Part shown: positions 1-7,573 of the stretch, one piece after another
Layout of the letters: the number at the start of each line of letters is the position of its first letter
How positions within the stretch are numbered: the stretch's first letter is position 1
From: Phoronis pallida
Lineage: Eukaryota > Phoronida > Phoronidae
Reading direction: 5' to 3'
NCBI GenBank assembly: GCA_028565715.1
Contig: JAOXYC010198462.1
Span: 1 to 11,804 of the forward strand
Length of the DNA stretch: 11,804 nt
The notes under the pieces: generated by a model
The model's database searches: none
Told to the model about the DNA's origin: nothing
What the model saw: the letters and a program-made list of their open reading frames with translations, nothing else
Translations under genes and position numbers: made by a program

Positions 1-29
1 CCAGCATCAACATTTAGATCATCATCCAA
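1..29 (-). CDS. EEF1G: EEF1G exon 11, partial
   Basis: After the acceptor TTTCATTTCAG the frame reads [10 protein letters not shown] and then leaves the window. Position fits the family, where a segment ending in a YxSYTW-type motif follows. The exon is short here, so it rests on the acceptor, phase and position. Confidence 0.75.
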
Positions 30-3000
30 CTGAAATGAAATAATAGACATTGCAAGATACCTGGATATAAAATTAAATTCGTACATCGTTACTTATGAAT
101 GTAGAATTATCAATTATTGAAATACATCATTTTTACACAGTTTGATCATTTTCCGCTGCCAATTCATGTTACTACCTTCATTCTTTATCAAAAACACAAA
201 GTTAATAGGTTACAGTTGATCTCAGTTATCTAGACACCATCAAGCTATTTCATAAAGTCACATAGGCCGTCTGTATAGAAATTTCTGGCAGAAGCGAAAA
301 TATTTATTCATTCAGATGAGTGTAAGGATGCAATTTGTAACAATTCCTATGCAATTGACCGCATTCAATAGATGATAATTTCACATTCGTAAGTAGCGAT
401 GTACTACTTTAATATTTAGGTTTTCAACAATTTTTAATTCCTTTTTAATTTCTACCATCCGGGCAATATCAGAAGTAATGTTGACCAGTCAACTTTTAGT
501 TTTTGTAACTTGCCTCGCAACATCATGTTATAATATAAAGGAGTGATCAGAACATGTTTAAGCCAATAAAATAAAAAAAAGTATCTGTTGTCCTATAATA
601 ATGATTGAACACATACCTTAAATGGTAGCCCTCGTCCTCTAGCAACAAAAATACCAGTTATACTTTTGTCATTGCAAATTACAAAGCTGCCAAATGCATT
701 CTTATGCATTTTTTCAAGTCTCTGAAACATTCCTGGAAAAAAAAGTATTTTTTCAGAATACAGTGCCCAATAATTGAAAACTGAACTTTCTGATTCTACA
801 CAAAATGCTTTTTGGAGCCAATGTACAGGTCATGAAAATCTATATGGAGTATATATACTAGTACCAAAGACCTTATAATTGATAAGACTGCGTGCATCGA
901 TTTTTAGTTCTTATCTAATCAATTGTATGTGTCGATTTTACTAATCTTGGTACTTGACTTAGCAAACAATTGCCATTCCAGCAATATTTCATCAATTATT
1001 TCGGAAGTGATTGCACCTCAACGTTGTCCGATCCCACTTTAATTTCTGCTTACGGCTATGAAGTTCCTCAGCGTCCAATAGGTACCGCTAGTAGCACCCC
1101 GTCTGCTGTAAGCAAAACTCGCGTGCACGCTTTTTTACATGGCAACATTTTAGAGTTGACAGTCTCTATATTTACGGTCTCTGCTAGTACTAATATTAGG
1201 CAACAGTTTCTTCTTGGCAGTTGTTGTACTCAGACAATAGGAAAGCTGAGGACTTCATTCAAGTGACTCTGTTTGCCTATTGTAAATCTGAGAATTATGT
1301 CATGAACAGACACTTTATTCCCGATTAATCTCATTTTACCAATCAAAACAGATGTAACAAGTTTAGTAGAGTGTGTCTCCTACCTCCCACTAGGTTGCTG
1401 GCCATGAATGGCAATGCAAATTCCTCTGGATACTTGTATTTGCCAAACCAGCATGAACATGTTGTGTCGTCATATTTATCCCAGAAATACTTGAGTGAAA
1501 CACCAATCTCATTATTTGACCATGTCCTCTTCCATTCATCAAAATCAAATGTGCTGAAAGGAACAAGTTTTTATTAGTCTATCTTGCTAAAACATACAGT
1601 TGACTTAAAGGTTACCAAATGAGGTCTGTAAATTGGGATACTTCTATAATGAAGGGGTCATAAAAAACCCCGGTACATTTGGGGGGATATTAATGTGAAA
1701 TTTTGTTTATCTGAACTGCAATTCATTAATTATTTGTTAATGCATTTGGGACTGAAAAAAGGCGACCACTTTTAGGAGATGATGAGTCAAACAAGTGGCA
1801 TTAAATAGGTATTAGCTTCATATAAGGGTTTAATACTCACGTTGGTGGAAGGTCAGCAAAAGGGTCTTTTTTTGGCTTGGGGGCCTCTGGTGCCTTATCT
1901 TCTACTTTTGGCTCAGGCTGTTTTTTCTACAAAATGAAATTAAATCATGAAACATATGCAATGAAAAAAAAATGTTTAACCTTAAAATTTCACTGTCTGT
2001 GTTTTAATTCTTTAAACTTTAAAGAAAAAATGTTCAATGAAATTTGTTTTTTAGAAGATTAGATCAAGAAATGTTTCAGAAGTCTGGTTGGTGCATTATA
2101 TGGACAATTTTGTTCCTACATTCTGGAAACTTCTCTTCGGAATTTTTAAGGTTTTTTGATTAAAAAATGTGGTCGACCTGTATTTATAAAGCACAAATTT
2201 ACCACGTTTTTTACCAAAGTTGAAATGGTCAGAAAAGTAGAGACAGTTACAGTCTCTGGAGAGATACAGAACAATCAATATTTGATCTACTTTATGGACA
2301 CCTGAATTCAGTGACTGGGAAAAAATATTGTCTATGCATGTAACAACTGTAGCTCACTTGTTGGTCTGTGGATAGTATTTGAACTAACTACAGTCGGAAA
2401 TGAACAGTTGATATTTCTCCAAGTCTTACATGCGAGAGGTGGAAATCCGCAGGCATGCCTTTGAAGGAGAATTGGGTGTTAGGTCTTAAAACAGAGTGGC
2501 AGTGCCAGTGTTATTTTTTACTTTCATGATCTTGATTGCCAAAAAAACATGCTGATTCAGTGCACACTGAATCAATGATTCAAGAAAGGGGCAGTTCTTT
2601 TCCTGAAAGTCTATAGAATAGGGGACTTGCAAATCAACCATTTTGAACTTTGCATTGTGTGCAATCAAGATTACCAGTGCTAAGATTTGCAAATTGTCTA
2701 TAAATAAGAGCTTTCAACTATTTTTGTTTGTTTGTTATTGAAGTTAATCTCAAAGCATTAGCAATTTGTGACTGCGATCTATGCATACCGTTTCTTTTTT
2801 CTCTGCTTTGGGTTTTTCTTTCTTATCCTTTCCACCTTTGCCAGAAAGCTCAGCATATTTCTTGTCTGAAATAATAATTGACAAATTATTTCACTGGACA
2901 ACAACAGGATATGATATCATTGCTCTAAGTAAATGGAGAAAACAACTACTGATGAATGTACATTTGAACTTGATAAGAATTTTTGATAATTAACAATTAT

Positions 3001-6000
3001 AGATCACTTGTTGGTCTGTAGAGAGTATTTTAACTAACCACAGTCGGAAATGAACAGTTTATATATCTCCAAGTCTTACACGCTAGAGGTAGATATCCTC
3101 AAGTATGCCTTTGAAGGAGATTTCAATTATTATTGGGTCTATGCAGTTAATGAATAGAGCAGTTAAAATAGTCAAGCACAAGTAATTTTCAAGGAATGTG
3201 ACCCTAAAAATCTTATGTCTTACAGACAGGCCCAATGACATTCATAAAACAACACTAGCATCCCCTCCTCTTTGCCATTCACTATATAATTGCATTTTGG
3301 TTACAAGTCAAGCCAGTGTCCCACTTACTATCAAATTGAGCCATCTTTTCACAGAGTTTGAAGTCACCAATGACAGCCTTGAACTGGGGTTGGTTGACAA
3401 CTGTTGTGAACCATCGGTTTGTGTTTGGGTAACTTTTGCGGAATGCAGGCTCCAACACCTAGACAATTGTAGTGGTTAAAAACGTCACATTGTTAGCATT
3501 AATAAACACAACAAATAGTAAATTTTGAAATTAAAATCTACTGAAATATTATATGGCACGGGTTATTATGCACATTGTTCTTCTATCAAAATTTGTGACA
3601 TTGCGTTTTATTAATTTAATGTGTGGATCATTAGTTGGTCTGTGGATAGTATTTGGAACTAACCACAGTCGGAAATGAACAATTAATATATCTCCAAGTC
3701 TTACATGCTAGAGGTAGAAATCCTCAAGCATGCCTTTGAAGGAGATTACACTGCTGGCAATAAAGTCAGTGTGTGCCCGTAAGATTCACCTTCACAGAAT
3801 AGGCTTCTATTTTCAACTAACATATTCCTAAATTGCTAGTGAAAATGTTCAAACATTCATTTTGGTCTTGCAAATACTTGCACAAAGCACTTGCTGTAGA
3901 ATGTCTTCTTGTAAAAAATACAAACTATTAGTTCAAACAAATGTAATAAATTGTTGCAAATCAAAACCTACATGTTGATAAGGTAACAACAGATTGCACG
4001 CGACGAAAATATCAGCCAAGGTAACACGCTCGCCAACTAAGAAGGTCTTGGTTGCAAGACGTCGGTTAAGGGCATTCAGGGCAGCTTTCAGATCTTCTTT
4101 TGCTCTTTCAGTGGACTGGAATTTAAGTTAAGAATTTTAGTTAAATATAAAATTTCAATCAATGATCGTGACATTTTAAGTTCTTGTCCTTTTAACATTT
4201 CACAACTTATCCAGTTATAACTATATCACTTATCTAATCAAACAGCCGGTGTTTGGCCGCTCTTAATACAGAACCATCCACAGATGTTGCCAGAATATTC
4301 ACTAAAAAAAATTTGTGTGAAGAATTTTTTTTTAAATTTCAGCTTCAAGCATAGTAGTGGTCTTCAATTAAGGAATCTCACAAGAATTTCCAACCAACGT
4401 CTTTGTTGTACATTATATAATAAGTATGAGTACCTGTTTGTTAAACTGCATTATACCAAGACATGGGAAGACCCATGAACAGGCTGCAGGTAGTATCTCG
4501 CTGTCAGCAAAACTAATCCACTGTAAGATCTGAGCAGCATCACCAGCTGTTGAACCTCTTAGTTGGTCATTGGCAACTGAAATACAAGACAACAAGGGTA
4601 ATTCTCTGTTAGATCTGAGCAGCATTGTAAACAATGCCCAACCCCAATAATTTTCACCTTTGTTTTCAAAATATCATTAACTACTCTCTGAATTTGTAAG
4701 GATTGTAGTAATATTTTCACCAAACTGACAAATATTGTAAATAAGGCGTCAAAGTTCCTACTTTTGCGATTTTAATTTTAATAACTGATGTCATTTTTAG
4801 ATAAAACTTAATAAATTGATGATCACACATGTAGTCATCTACGAATGACATCATTAGCCAAAAGGTGGCGTTACTTATTGGTATCACCCAGTCAGATTTA
4901 CGGAAGGAAGAGATTAATGTTACACTACTGAATTAAACTAGTTGCTACTGCTAGAAGGCCGATGTGAAGACCTATCACAAGTTTAATTAATTCATATGTT
5001 CATCCTCTCCTGAATCCTATTAGATAAAAATTCACTTACTGGGTGAGACAAAGTTGAGCTTTTCAGTGCTACACCCGTCTTACAAGACAATGACTCAACT
5101 TTATCTCACCCAGTCCGTTAATTTTTCACCATCACGAGTAGTCTTTATTGTTTATATTCATCATTCATACTAACCGTAGTGTGCAATGGCATTGCTTTCA
5201 AAGACACAGTCACCATTCTTGGCTTCGTAGGCTGGAACCTATAAATAACAGACAGAACATTTTTAGTGATATTTCTTCACTGAATTTCCTCAACACTTAG
5301 AAATTTATGAAAGGTCTTTCAGTCCACATCAGCACTTTGATTGTTGGCAATTTCAAGGTCAAGGTTCATGTGCCGCCCTGTGTATTGATAAGTAGACCTT
5401 TTGTCATAATGAACGAACATTGCCATCACATCAATTCACATGATTAAGTTTGCCCATTCAAGAACGACAAGTCAGTCTCAATTTGGATAGTGATGTGACT
5501 ACACACTAGGGTGCATATTATCAAAGTCAGTCACACCTTTACAAAACTGGAAATCCTGTCAATGACAAATGTTCTGATAACTCACTGACTGTTAACGAAT
5601 TCCAAAACTTACTAAGTTACTTCCTACTCTTTCCTAGTTCTTACTGTACCAACTTACTTTTCCTAGAGGAAACTTCTGAAGAAAAGAATCCGACTTGTTA
5701 GTCTCCCCAAGAACAAACTGGGGAGGTTCGGAAACAACTGTCACATCAGTCCCGCTGTATTGGGCTGCCACCAAAGCCTTGTAGGCACGGAAGTTGTTGG
5801 GATATGTATACAGTTTCTGAAAGAAAAAAGTAGACATTAAAAATGTTTGGATATCCACTTTTCTGAGAGAAAAATCGGAAATGATCAATATGTGAGATCA
5901 TTCAAAAAAAATGTTACGTATTAAGAACATTAAAATTATTTTCTAAATAGTGATGTCTCAGATATAACTCGATTTAACTACGGTTTATCGCCACATAATA

Positions 6001-6014
6001 CTCACCCCAGCCAT
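1..6014 (-). CDS. EEF1G: Elongation factor 1-gamma (eEF1B gamma), 11 exons, 3' end cut by window
   Basis: Structural subunit of the eEF1B guanine-nucleotide exchange complex, which reloads eEF1A with GTP during cytoplasmic translation elongation. Coding segments on the minus strand: 6006-6014, 5658-5816, 5175-5238, 4434-4576, 3972-4115, 3329-3458, 2789-2865, 1841-1926, 1384-1553, 617-732 and 1-29 (1127 nt, about 375 residues). All introns are GT-AG and every junction keeps the frame. Residues 1-80 form the thioredoxin-like half of the GST module ([20 protein letters not shown], later [14 protein letters not shown]). Residues 80-215 form the helical GST half ([18 protein letters not shown]). 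Residues 217-265 are a Lys/Glu/Pro linker. From [11 protein letters not shown] the EF1G C-terminal domain follows, with [16 protein letters not shown]. Human EEF1G has 437 residues, so roughly 50 are missing beyond the window edge. Introns 5, 6 and 7 each host an H/ACA snoRNA. I recognise the family from memory; no search was run. Confidence 0.97.
82..403 (+). mobile_element. MITE copy A, about 320 bp, in EEF1G intron 10
   Basis: The element begins TACATCGTTACTTATGAATG and ends with the near-complement CATTCGTAAGTAGCGATGTA; the terminal inverted repeats match over about 40 bp with about six mismatches. It has no coding capacity. TA at both ends suggests a TA target duplication, as in Tc1/mariner-type MITEs. 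A second copy lies inverted at 7761-8091. Confidence 0.8.
617..732 (-). CDS. EEF1G: EEF1G exon 10 (EF1G C-terminal domain)
   Basis: It codes [20 protein letters not shown] to ARGRGLPFK (residues 328-366). GMFQRL..KNAF is a hallmark of the family. The acceptor is a T-run followed by CCAG; the donor is GTATGT, phase 0. Confidence 0.96.
960..1290. other. Unclassified less AT-rich patch in EEF1G intron 9
   Basis: This patch is visibly less AT-rich than the surrounding intron and has several CpG. It includes a 10-bp stem with one G·U pair if read as + strand RNA: TGCTTACGGC at 1047-1056 and GCTGTAAGCA at 1105-1114. A 98-codon + strand reading frame spans it, antisense to the host intron. It resembles no protein I know and has no ATG context or splice support, so I treat it as chance. 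An old retroposon or transposon fragment is plausible. Confidence 0.3.
1384..1553 (-). CDS. EEF1G: EEF1G exon 9 (EF1G C-terminal domain)
   Basis: It completes Thr271 and codes through residue 327: [37 protein letters not shown], all recognisable against the EF1G C-terminal domain. The acceptor is GTTCCTTTCAG and the donor is GTAGGA, phase 1. Confidence 0.96.
1841..1926 (-). CDS. EEF1G: EEF1G exon 8 (linker to C-terminal domain)
   Basis: It codes residues 243-270 plus two bases of 271 ([16 protein letters not shown]...DPFADLPP). The DPFADLPP end marks entry into the EF1G C-terminal domain. The acceptor is CATTTTGTAG and the donor is GTGAGT, phase 2. Confidence 0.94.
2345..2471 (-). ncRNA. Box H/ACA snoRNA in EEF1G intron 7 (copy 1)
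   Basis: Third paralogue, with identical pocket arms. Its lower stem is TTCTCC/GGAGAA, whereas the other copies have ATCTCC/GGAGAT, so the outermost pair changed on both sides. H box ATATCA at 2414-2409, 3' pocket arms TTCCGA (2399-2394) and ACCAAC (2365-2360), box ACA at 2350-2348. The tip of hairpin 1 has mismatches (GCCTGCGG against CCTCTCGC), and hairpin 2 has an A·C mismatch (CTGTAG/CCACAG). The 3' end is 418 nt from exon 8, farther than for the other two. Confidence 0.8.
2789..2865 (-). CDS. EEF1G: EEF1G exon 7 (Lys-rich linker)
   Basis: It codes residues 217-242 ([19 protein letters not shown]...KKET), a charged, probably disordered linker between the GST and EF1G domains. The acceptor is TTATTTCAG and the donor is GTATGC. 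The identity rests mainly on frame, phase and composition, as linkers are poorly conserved. Confidence 0.92.
2995..3121 (-). ncRNA. Box H/ACA snoRNA in EEF1G intron 6 (copy 2)
   Basis: Same architecture and same guide arms as the copies in introns 5 and 7. Lower stem ATCTCC/GGAGAT, H box ATATAA at 3064-3059, 3' pocket arms TTCCGA (3049-3044) and ACCAAC (3015-3010). The terminal box is AUA (3000-2998) instead of ACA, a variant known in some H/ACA RNAs. The upper stem of hairpin 1 keeps pairing through a U·G pair but has one A·C mismatch. Hairpin 2 has a G·U pair (CTGTGG/CTACAG) and a shortened tip. The 3' end lies 129 nt upstream of exon 7. It is probably functional but somewhat degraded. Confidence 0.8.
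3329..3458 (-). CDS. EEF1G: EEF1G exon 6
   Basis: It codes residues 174-216, from [16 protein letters not shown] to CEKMAQFD, the end of the GST-like module. The acceptor is AATTGTCTAG and the donor is GTAAGT, phase 1. Confidence 0.96.
3619..3746 (-). ncRNA. Box H/ACA snoRNA in EEF1G intron 5 (copy 3)
   Basis: Predicted guide RNA for rRNA pseudouridylation, processed from the intron. On the minus strand: lower stem ATCTCC/GGAGAT (5' side 3746-3741), pocket arms TTCAAAG and AAGACTT, an upper stem of GCATGCT and GAGG paired to CCTC and AGCATGT with one U·U mismatch. Then the H box ATATTA at 3689-3684, 13 nt after the upper stem. The second hairpin has stem CTGTGG/CCACAG extended by TAGT/ACTA, pocket arms TTCCGA (3674-3669) and ACCAAC (3639-3634), and box ACA at 3624-3622, 15 nt after the upper stem and 3 nt from the 3' end. 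It ends 160 nt upstream of exon 6. This is the best-paired of the three copies. No named snoRNA family is assigned. Confidence 0.87.
3972..4115 (-). CDS. EEF1G: EEF1G exon 5
   Basis: It codes residues 126-173, from STERAKEDL to NLLLPYQH, and carries the GST C-terminal motif [12 protein letters not shown]. The acceptor is AAATTCCAG and the donor is GTAGGT; both junctions are phase 0. Confidence 0.96.
4434..4576 (-). CDS. EEF1G: EEF1G exon 4
   Basis: It codes residues 78-125, from [10 protein letters not shown] to GIMQFNKQ, the start of the helical half of the GST module, including [12 protein letters not shown]. The acceptor is TGTATTTCAG and the donor is GTACTC, ending phase 0. Confidence 0.96.
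5026..5126. repeat. Long hairpin in EEF1G intron 3
   Basis: Arm 5038-5058 (ACTGGGTGAGACAAAGTTGAG) is complementary to 5094-5114 with one difference. After a 5-bp mismatch a further 7 bp (aaaaatt 5026-5032, aattttt 5120-5126) also pair. The loop is 35 nt. It is most likely a short foldback or MITE insertion. It would form a stable stem in the pre-mRNA. Confidence 0.7.
5175..5238 (-). CDS. EEF1G: EEF1G exon 3
   Basis: It codes residues 57-77 (VPAYEAKNG...ESNAIAHY) plus the first base of the next codon. This covers the conserved cis-Pro (VPAYE) and ESNAIA motifs of the GST fold. The acceptor ends TATAG and the donor is GTTAGT, phase 1. Confidence 0.96.
5658..5816 (-). CDS. EEF1G: EEF1G exon 2
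   Basis: It codes residues 4-56, from KLYTYPNN to KFPLGK, the first part of the GST thioredoxin-like fold. The acceptor is TTTCTTTCAG and the donor is GTAAGT; both junctions are phase 0. Confidence 0.96.
6006..6014 (-). CDS. EEF1G: EEF1G exon 1, coding part (M-A-G)
   Basis: Only three codons (ATG GCT GGG) precede a GTGAGT donor at 6005-6000, phase 0. Joined to exon 2 they give MAGKLYTYP, the expected start of eEF1-gamma. The ATG lies 18 nt downstream of a pyrimidine-rich candidate cap site. Confidence 0.9.
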
Positions 6015-6070
6015 TTCGCCGGTAAAAGGAAGTTGCCCGTGTTTCATCAAAAATCCACCGGAAGTGCACA
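6015..6070 (-). promoter_or_regulatory. EEF1G: EEF1G core promoter: TOP-like start and ETS-type site
   Basis: Upstream of the ATG the minus strand reads CTTCCTTTTACCGGCGAA. A C followed by a run of pyrimidines at 6032-6024 is a typical 5'-TOP cap site, which would give an 18-nt 5' UTR. At 6057-6066 the + strand reads accggaagtg, a strong ETS/GABP-type site. TOP starts are known for eEF1 subunit and ribosomal protein mRNAs and couple them to mTOR-dependent translation. The exact TSS is inferred. I see no clear TATA box. Confidence 0.65.
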
Positions 6071-6408
6071 GAAATCCATATTCGGAGTCGTGAGTTGCCC
6101 GGATGACAGAAGATCAGCTTAGAAACGTAGTCATTAGGAAGCTCAAAAAATGGTATGTAAAGCGAACGTGGTTTATCAAACGAAAGTTATGTGAGGAATA
6201 TTTCATTGACAGAACTTCGGTGCACATAGCCATCCACATTTTTTCAAACAAACCGCGGAATTAGCATACAATGAGACCCCATTGAATTGCATTGAATGAA
6301 CGCGATTTTGTCCCCACTGTTTTGCAAGTGCAAGTCACTATTCACACTCACAGTCATGTTCAAGTGCAGCTCATCATTCAACAACCTAACTTTTTTAATA
6401 AAATGGTT
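6071..6408. other. EEF1G upstream flank, no gene
   Basis: Between the EEF1G promoter and the hairpin at 6409 I see no reading frame, splice pair or structured RNA I can support. A distal part of the EEF1G promoter is the likeliest role. Confidence 0.4.
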
Positions 6409-6521
6409 ATTGTGCAGTATCCGACACCTCTCGTGATTCCCGTCATTCAGTCAATGAGATGCATTGACTGAATAATGTGAATTCGCAAGATTTGTTGGTG
6501 AGGTGTTGGATTCTGCACAAT
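6409..6521. repeat. 113-nt imperfect hairpin upstream of EEF1G
   Basis: Outer arms 6409-6430 and 6500-6521 are complementary at 20 of 22 positions (ATTGTGCAG..ATCC.ACACCTC). The inner arms ATTCAGTCAATG (6445-6456) and CATTGACTGAAT (6462-6473) pair perfectly around a 5-nt loop. The segments between them are unequal and pair poorly. A small foldback element or a structured RNA precursor are both possible. Confidence 0.6.
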
Positions 6522-6714
6522 TAGCCTACCAGTACCAATAAAATTCGGTTTGACAACAATTCTTCAGCATCAATTTGATATTGGGAATAACTGTGTAATT
6601 ATAAAGCATCCCCTTTCTGTTTGAAGAACTAAAATATGCGAGAGAAGAGGTAGGTACACCATGAGGGGACCGCTATATTCGACTTGTACTAGAGAGTAAA
6701 GCCAGGGGAAAGTC

Positions 6715-7029
6715 CAGGCCTTGGTAACAACAAGGACACAGGCCACAAACCGGGCACACAGGTCTCAAAATTGGTCAATGGACCTAAATAAAAATTTGAC
6801 ACACGGACGCAAAATACGGGGTACACACACCCAAAATATACTGAGTACACGGACATAGAACCGGGCCCACGGACAATCCGGTAACTCTGTCCGTGTGCCT
6901 GGTTTTTTGTCCGTGTACCTGGTATTTTGGGTCCGTGTGCCTAGTATTAAGGTCCTTTGCCCAAGTTTGAGCACTTTGATACCCGTGAGACCGGTTTTGT
7001 GGCCTGGTGCTTGTTGTTACCAAGGCCTG
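6715..7029. mobile_element. Foldback element with 5-bp target duplication
   Basis: The sequence runs from CAGGCCTTGGTAACAACAAG to CTTGTTGTTACCAAGGCCTG, a perfect 20-bp terminal inverted repeat. Imperfect arms of about 160 and 142 bp meet near 6881. Flanking AAGTC at 6710-6714 and 7030-7034 is a target-site duplication. The right arm holds about three imperfect repeats of a GTCCGTGTRCCTGGTATTTT-like unit (6889-6955). Two overlapping minus-strand reading frames here are products of these repeats, not genes. The superfamily is not assigned. Confidence 0.85.
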
Positions 7030-7533
7030 AAGTCGGTGCTTAAGACTGCAGCTTGACTAGCGAGTTTTATCTGTTCTTAGGAAACTGAAAATAAATCTTC
7101 TATGGAGATGTCAAGGAGTAGTATCAAGTATCAAGGAGGAAGGTGCTGCATCTGATTTTTTTATATGCCTGGTCAAATGAAAAATCTCACAAATTAGCAC
7201 ATTCCCAATAAATCCACTTAGATTGAAAATTCACTTTCTGTCATCTATTTCAAGGTTCACCAAATTAATATATTATATTCCTAGTCTTATTACATCTGGA
7301 AGCACTGCTACTTAATAGAGAAAAAAATGTGGTCAATTTTAAGAGCATTATTGTACCACCTTCTGACAGTCACCGAACGTAATCAAGGAAATCTAGAAAT
7401 TAAGAGTCCGTGATTTCAGGGAAGTAAACGCGAGTCTTCCAGGTCACCCCTTCGGAACACCCCAGTTAATGTGCTGAAGGGCTTTGTAGAATTGTTTTAT
7501 AATGTGACTTAATTATCATTTGGTATGTTTCAG

Positions 7534-7573
7534 GGTAACGACTCATCACTCCCAATGGAGCTTGTCTCCACAT
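7534..7573 (+). other. Possible small exon of an unknown + strand gene
   Basis: A 40-nt segment is bounded by TATGTTTCAG on the left and GTAAGT on the right. One frame is open and contains an ATG at 7555 (NDSSLPMELVST). The acceptor's pyrimidine tract is weak and no partner exon is visible in the rest of the window. It could equally be a chance AG...GTAAGT pair. Confidence 0.15.

Noticed and set aside
470-560. Possible box C/D snoRNA in intron 10 (minus strand ATGATGT ... CTGA)
   Set aside because: The C box is imperfect, no terminal stem forms next to the boxes, and a short GTTGAC/GTCAAC palindrome explains much of the structure.
970-1266. 98-codon + strand open frame
   Set aside because: It lies antisense inside EEF1G intron 9, has no recognisable domain, and its amino-acid order looks random.
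4830-4860. Fragment resembling the MITE terminus (tctacgaatgacatc)
   Set aside because: Only a short partial match to the terminal repeat with no second end; chance is likely.
5300-5450. Possible box C/D snoRNA in intron 2 (minus strand GTGATGG ... GGACTGA)
   Set aside because: The C box does not fit RUGAUGA, the spacing is long, and I found no terminal stem.
6765-7023. Two overlapping minus-strand frames with repeated RHTD/RTQN-like units
   Set aside because: They are translations of the subrepeats in the foldback element 6715-7029, not a gene.
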